A DNA stretch of 64,000 nt. Origin: Symmetrospora coprosmae (taxonomy: Eukaryota; Basidiomycota; Cystobasidiomycetes; Symmetrosporaceae). Every line of letters begins with the position of its first letter. The stretch's first letter is position 1. Location: contig VUYT01000017.1 of NCBI GenBank assembly GCA_008802785.1, positions 124,001 to 188,000 of the forward strand, read 5' to 3'. A program made the translations under genes and the position numbers. The notes beneath the pieces are model-generated. The model searched no databases. It saw only the letters and a program-made list of their open reading frames with translations, and was not told where the DNA came from. This document shows, piece after piece, positions 22,435 through 33,925 of this stretch.

Positions 22435-22529
22435 GATGCTAGGATGCTAGTGTGCCGAAGTCTGAGCCGCCAGGCCCCCATCGACGTCGTGCCAGGCAGT
22501 CCCTACCGGTCTTGCGATGTTGTTGCTAT

Positions 22530-23507
22530 TTACGCGTTTTGCCTTGCAATCCAGTCCGACAGCTCCTCCATGCTGCGCAGGACATGTGATTGAGTCATGG
22601 CCTCCGCGAGGTCACTGTGGCTCGCCTCTTTGCGCACGTAGTCGGCCTCGTTCCTCTCGCGCCCGAGAAGCACAGCCTGCAGGCCAGCTGTCCGCGCAGA
22701 GGTGTAATCCTCGTCGAGGTCGTCGCCCACCATGAGCGTCTCCTCGGGCCGGACACCGAGCTTCGCGCAGGCCGCTCGGAAGATCTCGGGCGACGGCTTT
22801 GCGTGTCCGACCTGCCACGACAGCGTCATGCTGAGTGGCGATACAGGTCAACGTCAAGGTTCGCTCTGGTGATACAGACGGAGCCAGGGGCGTGTGACTC
22901 ACGCATCCTGCCGGATGTAGGTCGGCACAATGCCTAGGCTGTTGAGGACCTGCATAGTGCGGGGATCGCTGTTGCTGACCACGCCGAGCTTGACGTCTGT
23001 GTGCGTCTTGAGCGCATCCAGACAGGGCAATACGTCGTCGTGCAGCACGTACCCCTCGTCTGACGAGAAGCGGTGAATCAGGGCAGGGAGGAGGGTCGGG
23101 AGGGTGACTTGGAGGTCTAGACAGGTCAGAACGCACCGCGCGCCATACCCTCAGCTTGAGCTTCCTACCTAGATAGTGTGCCATGACGTCCTGAAGCAGC
23201 AGTCTGCGATGCGCAGACAACGGCATTCGCACGCACCAGAGTCTGCGAGCCCGGCCTTCTGGAAGGTGCGCTCGATGATGAGGCCCCACCAGTCTTCGTA
23301 GTGCAGGGGCGGATCGCTGTGCTTGCCGTACAACGGGTGCCGCGCAGAAACCTCCTTCCATGCTGCTCTGAAGCCCGCCTGGATCTCGTCTGGACGCACA
23401 AGCAGGCCGTACGCTTCTGCGACCTGCGCATACTGGACGTGGATGGGTGCGCGAGGCCGGAAGAGCGTCCCGAAGGCGTCGAACAGGACAGCACGGACGG
23501 GCGTCAT
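22530..23507 (-). CDS. HAD-superfamily hydrolase, HDHD3-like
   Basis: Exons 23507-23233, 23203-23169, 23116-22903 and 22830-22530 give 274 residues. Motif I is VRAVLFDAFGTLF: the nucleophile Asp is present but the usual second Asp (D+2) is Phe, as in some HDHD3-type members. Motif II is GVVSNSD. The motif III lysine lies in GHAKPSPEIF, and motif IV is VGDDLDEDYTSARTAGLQAVL. The substrate is unknown; the family includes phosphatases of small phosphorylated metabolites. The second exon is 35 nt, and the best-phased first intron would be only 29 nt (23204-23232), so that junction is less certain than the rest. The C-terminal part is firm. Confidence 0.85.
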
Positions 23508-23710
23508 GGCTGGCGGCAAGTACGCGCGTAGAGGCCCCAACTCTCGGATTGCGCGTGAGGCGATGGACAATAGGCCTGAAGCTGACGTGTTTCAATACGG
23601 GCGCCGAGCGGACCGCCGCGGCGAGGGAGACATCCGATGATCCGCTCCACTGTCATATGACCGTGCTGCTGCTACACAATCCCGAGCAGATGCGGGCTAG
23701 CCGGTCATCC

Positions 23711-24360
23711 CTACTCCTCGCTCGCAATTTCGTAGACGACCCTGATTCTCTCTGTGCATCCCTCGCAGCCGAGAACCACCTCCCCGTTCCCAGCTTCCAG
23801 CTGCTCCACTCCGACCCTGAAGTCATCTCCACATCGCGAGGGATAGTAGTACGCTTCGGCTCTTTCGGAATCCGCGTCTGCTTCTTCTCTCGTGACGAAA
23901 TCGTCTATCGAGACGGTTTGGGAGACAGTGCCATGACTGGCGGCCTGCGAGGCCGCGCTCTGGGCTGAGAGTGTGACGTAGTGGGCGCGCGAGATAAATG
24001 ACAGTGTCAGAGAGAAGGGAGCCAGAATGGGCGCCCGAAAAGCGTACTGCCGCGCGTATTGCATATCCCCGCACCTCTGGCTAGGCGCAGCTGCTGATCG
24101 TAGGCAGTTCGCTTTTCCGGGTCGTACAGGACATGGTACGCGGTGTTCAGAGCCTCTGCGCGCGTGTCGGCTAACCGTCCTGCTCCATCGCTGCCAGTGG
24201 GACAGCTGTCGAGAGTATCGGTGCGACCAGATGGTTGCCGGTCCGGGTGGTGGAGGAGGATCAGTCTCCGGAAGCTCTGCCGGATCTCGTCCCTCGTCGC
24301 TGACGGGCGCAGCTCTAGCGTAGCATAGTGCGTGGCTGCATCGATGTCTCCATCCCGCAT
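23711..24360 (-). CDS. DPH4: Diphthamide biosynthesis protein 4 (J-domain + CSL zinc finger)
   Basis: Two exons (24360-24075, 23964-23711) give 179 residues. Residues 10-92 are a J domain with HYATLELRPSATRDEIRQSF, the catalytic LHHPDRQ (HPD) and AYHVLYDPEKRTAYDQQL. The C-terminal half is a DPH-type zinc finger: YYYPSRCGDDFRVGVEQLE, then VVLGCEGCTERIRVVYEI. This domain pair is diagnostic of DPH4/JJJ3, which supplies electrons or chaperones in diphthamide formation on eEF2. The expected CxCG pair reads SRCG, so one of four zinc ligands is Ser while the distal CEGC pair is intact. It is divergent from the multikinase gene, 105 bp apart. Confidence 0.93.
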
Positions 24361-24465
24361 GCGCGCCCTGTGGAAAGAGAGAGAGGTATATGGCTGGTTG
24401 GTCGCTGGTCAAGAGGCTTCGTCTGCCCTCTGGCTCAGCCCCACTCGGATATAGAGACAGAGACG
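24361..24465. promoter_or_regulatory. Divergent promoter, DPH4 / inositol multikinase
   Basis: Only 105 bp separate the two start codons. It contains a TATATGG near 24390-24396. Both transcripts must have very short leaders or overlap. Confidence 0.5.
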
Positions 24466-25635
24466 ATGGCAGGACAGCTCAAGACGCTCGAGCACCAAGT
24501 AGCGGGGCATCCTGGATCCGTGCTCACGTCCGAGGATGGCTCGTACATTGTGAAACCATCGCTCCCTCTCGAGTGTCAGTTCTACGAGGTCACCGCGCCA
24601 CGCCACTTCCCGGAGCTCGCTGCAAAGGCCTTGATACCCGCGTACCATGGCCAGCAGGAGCACACTGCACCGCCAAAGGAGGGCAAGGTCAGGATCGAGC
24701 AGGTGAGGTACTCGTCCCGTCCCCATCCCCCATCTCTTTGCGTGCGTCCTCGCTATGCTGTGTCGCGGCCTGGCCGAACGGGCTGGGTGGGCCTCTTCAG
24801 GCACAGGCCGCGAAAATAGGGGGGGCCAGGACAGGACATGTATGCATGGCATGGACGAACTGGCTGACGCCCACCCTGCGTTCGTTGTTGCGGGCACTCC
24901 GCACAGGCTATCAAGCTCGAGAACCTCACGCATGGCTTCGTCAAGCCCAACGTCATTGATCTCAAGCTCGGGACCCAGCTGTTTGACCCGCTCGACCCAA
25001 ACCTGACTCCGGACAAGCAGGCCCGCATGGAGGCAGAGAGCGCGCGCACAACTTCGGGCAGCGACGGTGTCCGCCTCACTGGCTTCTCGGTGCGTTCCAC
25101 ACAGGGCTAGGTCATGCACGTCCGGTCTAACAACAACCGCCGCGTCCAACCTCCGCGCACGCAGGTCTATGACGCAGAGACCGACACCTTTGTTGCCACG
25201 CCCAAGGCGTACGGAAAAGCCATCCCAAGCTCCGAGCTCGCCAATGGCATCCGCCGCTTCTTTCCGTGCTCGGATGAGCTCGCATCCATCCACTCTGCGC
25301 ACGAGCTCACGCCGTCGCCACCGTCCGGGCTCCCCGCACCAGTCCTGGTCCCGCTCGTGCACGCCATCTGCGACAAAGTAGTCGAATTCAGGCACACCAT
25401 CGAGACGTTTGAATGGAGGATCTACGGCGGTAGCTTGCTCATCGTCTACGAGGGAGACCCAAGTGCGAGCTCAAGCCCAAACAAGCCCAGATTCAACCTG
25501 AAGCTCATCGACTTTGCACACACGAGGCACTTGCCGGGTGGGGGTCCAGACGCAGGATTGCTGAAAGGCACAGACAGCGTGATACGCCTACTCACTGGGC
25601 GCCTGCAAGAGCTCGAGCGAATGGTGCTTGCTTAG
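24466..25635 (+). CDS. ARG82: Inositol polyphosphate multikinase (ARG82/IPK2)
   Basis: Three exons (24466-24702, 24907-25089, 25165-25635) give 296 residues. The IPK family signature PxxxDxKxG is present as PNVIDLKLGTQLFDP. Downstream are LTGFSVYDAETDTFVATPKAYGK, a WRIYGGSLLIVYEGD strand and LKLIDFAHTRH, the SLL/IDF metal-binding part of the fold. The N-terminal HQVAGHPGSVLTSEDGSYIV is the usual Gly-rich start. The enzyme phosphorylates Ins(1,4,5)P3 to higher inositol phosphates in the nucleus and, in yeast, also acts as ArgR-MCM1 cofactor. Length is typical for a fungal member. Junctions are all phase 0. Confidence 0.94.
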
Positions 25636-25730
25636 CCGTGCCGGTCGGACCTTGCCGTACTGTGCGACCAACACTAGGGCTACAACAACATGCACTGCTG
25701 TACTTCTGCTCAGCTTTTCAGAAAATCACA

Positions 25731-28700
25731 TCACTCCTCCATAGCGTCTGCCGCGTCTGACGAGTCGCCGCTGGCCGCGTCCGCCCTCTGCTGCTTCATC
25801 ATCTCTTGAAGCTCTTCCATCAGATTGCCTCCTTCACTGCTCGAATCGCTGTCTGCTTCCGCGAGGTCGTTATCTTCGGTAATGGCGATAGCTGGTGCGG
25901 ACCGCTGCATGTGTGCCGCCGGAGGCTCGACCTGCTGTGACCTTGACCCCGCCCCGCCACGTGTCGCTTGCGTGTCAGCAGAAGCAGCGCCTGGCTGTGT
26001 GCTAGCTTCTCTTGCCAGATCTGTCGTGCCTGGGCCGCGAGCTCCAGCAACGGCCGAGGTATCTGCATCACCGTCTCTGCTGAGATCAAAGTCGCTCGCA
26101 CGGTCGGCCTCGTTGTCTCCCTCACCGTCGCCCTCTCTTTCCCGGTCGTCTGCCTCGCCATCGACATCGTGTTCGTCCAGATCGTCATCGTCATCGCCAT
26201 CACCGTCGCTGTCGTTATCGTCGTCGTCGTCGTCATCGGAATCGTCCTCTTCGTCCTCGTCCAGCTCTGGCTCGGGCTCGGGCTGGCCAAACAGCAGCTC
26301 CCAGACGCGCTCGACCGTCGCCCGCTGGATTTTCGGCAGCAGCTCGACCGCGCGCTCCTTCTCGAGGCGGCCTAAACAGCGCGCAAACTCGCGCAGCAGA
26401 CCCTGCTTGATGAAGATGAAGGGTTTGGGGAGGATCCGGAGCTCGCTGCACAGTTCGGTCTCGCGCGGCGTGAGCAGCTGGAGCGATGCAGAGTTGGCCA
26501 GCGTGAGCTGCGGCACGGGCTGCTTGCGCGCATTGCTGAGGCTGAGGCTGCCCGCGTTGGCGGTCGCGGTGGTCGCACCACCGGGCAGCGCTTGCCCAGC
26601 CAGCCCAGACGCGCCTTTCCCTCCCAGGGCGGGCGTCCCTTCCCGACTCGTTGCGTTGCTCGCCGTGCCGCTGCCGTTGCCCGTGCCGCGTCCGAGCGCG
26701 CTGCGCGAGAGCAGGATGGCATCGCGATAGTTGTGCGCGCCGCGCGCGGCGATGCGCCCCGCTTTCTCCTTCTCGTACTTGTCGACTTCAGCAAAGCTCG
26801 TAATACCGCACGCGCGGTACTCCTGCAGCTCCTTGATCTGCTTGCGCAGCATTTGCTCGTACAGCAGCCCGTTGCTGAACTCCTCGTGGTCGAGCGCCGT
26901 CTGCAGCCTCGAGAAGACCTTGATCCGGTTCAGAAGGTCGCGCTCCTCCTTCGGTCGCTTCTTCTCTACCGCGATGAGCTGCCGCGCCGCAGCAAAGTAC
27001 GGGAAGGTGAGGCAGGGCAGAAGTGCGCTGTCAGCAGACGCCTCGTCCCTGGGCCCCAGCCCCAGCCGCTGCAGATGCGCGCACCTTCTTGTACTCCAAG
27101 AGACCGCGGTCGAAGATAACGTTCTTCGCTTCAAGCCGCCGCTGTATCCGCTCATTGTAAATCTCCATGATGGTGAGCTTTAGCTCAATGTCATCGTCCT
27201 GCTCGTCCCAGACGGGTATTGTCTCCTCTGCGGCCTTGCCTTCTTCGTCATTGGCCGACTTGTCGTTGCCATCTGCATCCTTCCCCTTGGCTCCCGTCGT
27301 CGCTGCAGACGCGGCAGTATTCTGACTTGCCGCTCCTTCCGCCGAAGCGGAGCCCTCCTCAGGCCCTCCGCCAGCGCCATCGTTACCCGCTGCACCGATG
27401 CCCCTGCCTGATGGCGCCAGCGCTTGCGACGCTCGCTCGCTGCCCGCTGCGGCTGCGGCTGCGCTGGTCTCTGCCATCTGCGCAGCCTGAGCGGCCCCAT
27501 TATTCGCGGCCATGGCTTCCTCCCGCGTGGGCTGATGGAAACCCCCGTAACGCGCGACGAGGCCGAACTCCATGTCCTTGATCAAGCCCTCGCAGTCGTT
27601 CTCCCACTCTGTCTCAAACTCCAACCGCCCCGGCATGAAACCCGCAATCTCGTGACATGTAGGCGCGGAGGCGAGCGGTTTTGGCGGAGGTATTGCTGGA
27701 AGGTGGGCCAAACGGGCGGTGGTGAATAGGCTTGAGCTCCGGCGAGAAGGTACTTGGAGCTTGCCTCTGACTCACGGACAGGACGCAACTGCGCTTCTTC
27801 TAGCCGTTGCTTCTTGCGAGCCTGGAATGTGTCTTGATCGACGAGCTTTACGTCTGCAACCTATCGTCGGAGAGGAACGCATCAGCGGACGCCCTGGGCA
27901 TCTTTGAGGTTCGATGTCCACACTGACAGGTAGCGGGAACTCCTGGGAGTCAATATAGGTCGCTAGGTAGTGGGCCTCGACCTCTTCCTTTGTCCGGTAC
28001 GAGCCAATGTGCTCGGCAATGTCTGCCCAGTTGCCCAGTCCGAAAGCCTGACACGCCGAGATGAGCAGTAGCTCTCTGGAGGGGTGGGGTTGGGAATGTC
28101 AGCAGATGTGCATCTCCAGCCTAGCTGTGCTCGCGGGATGACCGCTTCCTATACGGGAGCTCACTCGTCTGCACCCCAGTCATCGGTAAAGATGGGGTAA
28201 GCGTGTTGAGTCTGTTGGCGCGCATGCGGCTCTTCAGTAACGTTGCTGTATTGCGTAGAACGTTCGCGCAACAGCTCCGAACACGACGAGACGCACCACG
28301 ACGCGGTAGTCGTGCCACCGTTTATGCCGGCCGACCTCTTTGCCGTCGGTGAAGCACGAGCCGCAGATGTCGAACTCGTCGCAGACGGGGACCATGCCGT
28401 CCTTGCGCGGTCCGGCCGTCAGGCTGTCCAGAGGTTCGTGCTTCTTTGTCCCTTCTTCGTGGATGTGCAAGTGCGACGAGGCCGACGGGACTGCGTCTGC
28501 TCCACCGCTGCCGCTGCCGCTCTTTTCGTGGGAGCTTCCGGCCGACGCTGCCGATGCACCTGCATCGAAGCGCGACGCCGCATTCGCATTGGGAGTAGCC
28601 GCTGCTGCTATGTCGTGGTTGTGCGGGCGTGGCTGGAGCTGGGCGCAGCGGATGCGGACGGCGTTTGTGAGGTTCATGCTGCAGCAGCCGCAGTAGACTG

Positions 28701-28731
28701 GCCGCCGCTTGACTGATGCGGCGGACGACAT
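25731..28731 (-). CDS. ADA2: ADA2 transcriptional adaptor (SAGA), with split ZZ finger
   Basis: Six exons (28731-28297, 28229-28165, 28075-27928, 27860-27776, 27695-27085, 26978-25731) give 863 residues. An N-terminal ZZ finger (YCGCC at 13-17, RIRC to 29, [12 protein letters not shown] at 116-127, [10 protein letters not shown]) is followed by a SANT domain ([44 protein letters not shown]). Next come [40 protein letters not shown] and a SWIRM-like region ([20 protein letters not shown]). A strongly acidic Asp run closes the protein. ADA2 couples GCN5 to SAGA for histone acetylation. The ZZ finger carries about 85 extra residues between Cys29 and Cys117, where most family members have three. 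Several Ala/Gly-rich inserts make the protein long. Confidence 0.95.
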
Positions 28732-28856
28732 GCTGGATGCGATGCTATGCTATATGGGTGGATGGATGGATGGATGGATGGCAACCCGAGGCTGTCGGAG
28801 GACATGTATCCCGCTTGCTCTCTCACCACAATGTCCTTTATGCTACACAGTCGACG
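28732..28856. promoter_or_regulatory. Divergent promoter, ADA2 / arrestin-like gene
   Basis: 125 bp between start codons, containing tandem GGATGGAT units near 28758-28778 (ATGGATGG phase). It is shared by two opposite genes. Confidence 0.5.
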
Positions 28857-30567
28857 ATGGTCCTCCTCGGATTCGGCAGAGCAGGTCTCTTCCACTCGCA
28901 CTCGCACTCGCACTCCAGTGCACCGCCAATATGCACAGTCGAGGTCCTCCCTCGCCATCGCGTGTGGTATCTGAAGCCGAAGGAGCCGATGACGGCGACG
29001 GCGCCGGGGACGACGACGACGACGACAACTGAGGATGAGGACGTAGATGCACCCCCTCCTCGCAGCGAGGACACGGTCATTGACGGCCACGTCATCGTCA
29101 GCCTCGAGCTGCCGAGGCGGATAGACGAGATGCATGTCGAGCTGGTGCGCGCACGCGCAGACAGAGCGACACTCGAAGCTTCTTCCTACCCTGCTGACTG
29201 ACACGGGACACTGACAGACTGGAACCCAAGCTATGAGCCTGCGCGGCCAGTGCATATCCTATCCCACCCTCGAGCTCAGCTCGGCAATCAATGTCCACGA
29301 AGGCGAGGATGACGCGACCGCCTTCCTCCCCGCTGGCAGACACGAGTTCTACTGGACGTTCATCGTCCCCGCCGATACGGCGCCAAAGGAGCGTCTGGGA
29401 GAGTTTGACGAAGACGTTTCTCACGCTGGCATACACCTCCCACACGGTGGACAGGGTCGAGCGCGGACGCGTCACATGGTCCGAGTCACACTCACTCACA
29501 GCGCCCCCGCGGTCACATTGTCTCCAGCAACCCCCCCATCCTCGGCCTCGAGGTCAGTCTCGCCTGCGGGGACAAGGTCATCATCGCCCTCGTCCTTCTT
29601 TCGCGTTGGGTTCGGCCACCACGCCTCTAGTGTCGGCACCAATGCCCGCGACCATGCTCATCCCGCCACCATCTCCGCCGAAAAGGAGGTCAGGCTCCAG
29701 ACCAACGGCAACGAGAACGGCGTGGCCGAGGGGCTGTCGTGCGCCGAAGAGATCCTGCACCCAGTGCTCGGACCCGTCCGATGCGGGCTATACACGCGCT
29801 TCCTCATGGTCAACGGATTCCTCAAGTTCACCCTGTTCCTCCCCGAGGTCCTGCAAGACTGCACCCTCGTCGAGGTCATCTGCCAAGCGACGCAGTACTG
29901 CAGGCTGCGCGACATGCGGGCCCCCAAGACGCAGGCAGACGGCGAGGAGGAGGAGCTCCGCCCACTCAAGATTCCCTTATGGACCATGTCGCAAACCGAA
30001 GGACCGCGCGCCCTGCGGTGTGGCGCGGAGACGCTGCTGAAGCAGGTGGTCAGGCTGCCCAACGACAACATGATGCGGTGCAGCACGAATCCCTGGGCAA
30101 AGACGGGAATCCGCTTCTCCCACACCGTTGGAGTCGCGCTACGGTATACTGCGGTCGCGACGGGCGGGGATGTGATTAAGGAACTGAGCATTACTTTCCC
30201 GGCTGTCGTATCCATGGTGAGTGCGCACACCTGCTGCAGGTTCTGTTCCATCCAGCGGTCCTGATCTTTGGACACTCTCCAGTGCAATTGCACACTCGAC
30301 CTGCAGCTCCCGACGTACATGGAGTCTGCGGCGGCCACAGCAGCACTCGCTGACAAGCGCAAGGGGAAGAGCAATGCAGACCGTCCGGCACTCGAGTACA
30401 GCGAGGCAGGCATCAAGCCAGGCTGTCTGTGCATGATCTCGGACTACATCAGCAAGGAGCACATCGAGCGGTGGTACGGCGTTGGGGAAGGCGACGACGA
30501 TGGGAGGGACCCATATCATGGCATTACGCTCGCGAATCGGAGAGCAAAGTGGGAGGAGACGGACTAG
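28857..30567 (+). CDS. Arrestin-domain protein
   Basis: Three exons (28857-29144, 29218-30216, 30283-30567) give 523 residues. The N-arrestin part includes DTVIDGHVIVSLELPRRID, CISYPTLELSSAINV and GRHEFYWTFIVPADTAP. The C-arrestin part includes LGPVRCGLYTRFLMVNGFLK, LFLPEVLQDCTLVEVICQ, IPLWTM and CNCTLDLQLPTYME. Fungal proteins of this type act as ubiquitin-ligase adaptors or signalling scaffolds at membranes. I see no clear PPxY Rsp5-binding motif, so which class it belongs to stays open. A Ser/Pro-rich insert (about residues 180-260) separates the lobes. The start is the first ATG before a His-Ser run; alternatives upstream lie in the ADA2 promoter. Confidence 0.85.
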
Positions 30568-30758
30568 CGCTTCTGCATCGCATCGGCTATCTTGCATCAG
30601 TCATCAACCAAGTATTTCAAATACTCCAGCCGACAGGCCACTAATAGCATCTATCCAGCGCATATCACAATCTCTGCCATCAACAACAAACATGCGGATA
30701 GCGGGAAATACACGACAGCCGTTACGGAGTAGGCCTGACCTGCTGCTCTGCGTGCAGC

Positions 30759-33700
30759 TCAATCTACCTGCCCCGCTCTCGCCTTCCTAGCCAGCAGCGC
30801 AAGCCAGAGGCCAGCAGCGAGCGGGATGGCCAGGCTCCAGACGAAGCTGCCAACCCACACGTCCTTCGCCAAGGCGACGAGCTGCGCCTCGGTCTTGAAG
30901 AGCACGATCATGCCGCGTGCGCCCTTGCTGAGCGCATTGCTCTGGCACCAGCACTGGTCGAAAAACCCGCACAGCTGCAGGACACACGCGACAATGAGCC
31001 AGACCGCAGAAGCGAAGGCGAGGAATTTGCCGAGGACGCTTGTTCCCGCGAGCAGATGGTGCATTAGTCATGTACCCATGCGCAGGCGCAGGTGCAGCCT
31101 GTCAAACTGGACGCGCCGTACCGAGTGACGATGGTCGCCAGCTTGAGAAGGCGGAACCCGGTGCCCTGGTCGTATCCCCGCCAGTGCCCGCTGGTCCGCT
31201 CAGAAATGACGTCCGGCTGCTCGCGGAAGATCTTCTGGTAGTGCAGCATGGTGCAGTGCGAAAGCGCAGAGCTAGCCAGAAGGAGCCAGAAGGATGCTGT
31301 GGCCAACGTGCCTGCGCACTGGTAGCTTGGTCAGACACGCGCTAGTGACAGCTACAGGAGGGAAGCGGCACCACCATAGAGCACCAGCGAGCCCGACCGG
31401 CATCCCAACCCGACGTACGGCGTATTGTAGCTGACGTAAATGGCTGGAAATGAGGATGTTCAGATAGCGTTCGGACGCGCCGACGCACAGGGGCGGGAAC
31501 AGCCGAAGCGCTCACCAGATCCCAGTGCCGACCAGAGGACAACGAGCCCGAAACAGAAGGCCAGCACAGAGTTCTGCAGGAGATCAATGTCCATCTGCCG
31601 CCAGCCCAGGTACGCCGCCATGGTATAGGGTGTCTGCTGCTCATGCGGCGGCGGGAGATCCGTGAAGATGGCCATCTGGAGCGTATTGCCGGACAGCGCT
31701 GCCTCTGGCATCGGCCGCTTGTCCGCATTGTACGCCTCGCCATTCACGCACCGCTCCGGACGCCCCGTTCCGGCGCACAGGCTTGTCAGCGTCGCAGAAC
31801 AGCCGTGCTCGAGCTGCCGGAGCACCTGAGCCGAGGTGAAGATACGGGCGTAGTTGTAGAGCTACACGCAGCGCGAGCAATCGGTGGTGGTCAATGGTAG
31901 TGAAGACTTGCGCTATTGAGGCTCACCCCGCTGAAGCTCGACTCACGGGCCCTTCCTTGCGCTCCTGTCGACAGTCGGAGGACAGAAGGTCACCGAGCTC
32001 AGTGACGTCCACGATAGGCGCAGAGAAGAGTGTGCTCACGTCGCCCTCGACCCTCCAGAAGCCGAACTTGGGTACCGGCGGCGGAGTAAAGTACTCGAAC
32101 GGGTCGTAGTCGTCCGGTCCATCCGCGGCGGGGAGCAGCCTATCAGTCGATGTCCTGACTCTGCGTAGACCTGCCGAGGAAGATGGCACAGTGAGGAAGG
32201 CGGGCCGATCCGGGTACGGGCTGTCCAGCGGAGTCCGGTCGGGCATGGCTGCACCGGGCGGCAGACCGGAAGGCCCGGCTACCCGTGCATCGGCTGCGCC
32301 ATCCATCTCCTCGGGCGAGGATGGTCTGCTGGCTTCTTCTATTCCGAGAACGGGAACAGCAGTGTCGGTGATGGGAGGCAGGTGTCGAGCAGGGATCGCA
32401 GGCACTTGCTGCCCGAAGGTGCGCAACGGGATGCCCGCTTCGTAGTCGGCACCGGCAGATCTGGCGAGGGAGAAGGAAGACGAAGATGACTTGGTCTGCG
32501 GGTAAGGGTCGCCACGCCAACGGACAAGACTGTTGAGGCCCGTGCGCGACCTGATGCCTTTCTGCCTCCCGCTTACGACATGGCCAGCTCGCACTGCGCG
32601 GAACGTCCGCCCTGGGTCTCGACAACGTCAGCACCGTTCAGTAGCGTATTGTTGAACAGGCAGGGGACAGCTCACAGTCGCCGTCGCTGACCTCGGGCTG
32701 GTCGAGCGCGTCCTTGACGGCGTGCACCTTGATCTGCGAGCTTACGAAGAGGACGCCGAACATCAAAGAAAGGAGCCACGTGAAGCCGCAGCTGAGCGCG
32801 AACTGCAAGCCCACGACGGGCCCGATGACTGCGACGAGGTCGGACAATACGGGAGGCCGGATCAGCTTTGGGCCTGTCTACGTTGATGCGGGCCGCGCAG
32901 CCCTCAAGGGAAGGCACGGAAGGGATGCTCACCGTTGTCTGAGGGCTGAGTGTAAGAGGAGAAGAAGGTAAAAAAGAGGGCTGTTATAGCGATGGTAACT
33001 GGCCGACCGCGCAGGAGCGGATAAGTACTGGCCGACGCAGCCATGAACGCAACGAGTGCTCACTCTGTGCCAGAAGTGAGGGCGTGGTCCGTCTGCGAGT
33101 GGTCCGGAGATACTTGACAGTGACCGCCTGCAAGTCCATTGACGCCAAGCGGGCGTCAACGACGGATCGAGCATCCATGCGGCGAGGGGACCTCGACAGC
33201 AGGACCTTACCCAGTACTTTGTATTTTGCGGCAGGAGGATCAAGCTGCTGAGCCAGGCTGACTCGTTGCTCAATCGAAGCGGACTCTGCTGAGCCTCTTG
33301 CAGCAGCTGGCAGATGGCCTCGAGCCTGGCCTCGATGAAGGTGACGTAGTCGTGGATGCGCTTCGCCTTGCCGTCGATGAGGCGTGTAAAGGTGCGGCGG
33401 ATCTGCCAGCGATTCAGTGCGGTGAAGGCGAAGGAGTATGCCAGCAGAGGCGGACTTCCGACAGCTGACAAAGGTTGGCCGTGCCGTGTCAGTCCATGCC
33501 TCCCGAGCGAAGACACAAAAGCGCGCTTCAGTCGAAGTTGACCGCTCCAACTCACCCAATATGCAGCTCATGAGGTTGTCCCTCGTCCCAGCCGCCTCGT
33601 ACGGCAGCTGTGCGAACAGGCCCAGCCAAGGCAGCAGCCAGTTGGCCGACGCCGTCGCAAAGCTCGCAAAGACAAAGCTCTGCCTGAAGTCGGCGGGCGA

Positions 33701-33925
33701 GCAGTATCTGTCGCACGTGGGCTTGTCGATCCCCCATATCTCGAGCTCGGTCACATTCGGGAAGCGCGCAGGGCACGGTGCGGGCGGCAGCCAGGGCGCG
33801 CTGTCGTGCAGGACGAGCCCGACGTTGCTCGGCGAGCAGTCGGCAAGGAAGGCAGACTGGATCGCAGACGCGCAGCTGTCGGACCAGCTGTGCACCGTCG
33901 GCGCGGTTGACGCTGCGTTGCCCAT
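30759..33925 (-). CDS. Polytopic membrane protein, fungal conserved, function unknown
   Basis: Ten exons (33925-33556, 33464-33211, 33127-33064, 32828-32676, 32611-31947, 31861-31516, 31443-31375, 31311-31122, 31038-30759, plus a possible 6-nt exon 32938-32933) give about 796-798 residues. An ectodomain-like N-terminus with several Cys (TCDRYCSPADFRQSF) precedes hydrophobic segments such as FASFATASANWLLPWLGLF, PPLLAYSFAFTALNRW, VVGLQFALSCGFTWLLSLMF, SVLAFCFGLVVLWSALG, TASFWLLLASSALSHC, FASAVWLIVACVLQLC and FVWSLAIPLAAGLWLALLA. A charged, Pro-rich cytosolic region lies in the middle. It resembles a family of uncharacterised fungal integral membrane proteins with a DNLMS...VGSP segment after the first helices. 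I do not know its role. All junctions keep phase; the 33063-32829 interval is the ambiguous one. Confidence 0.8.
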
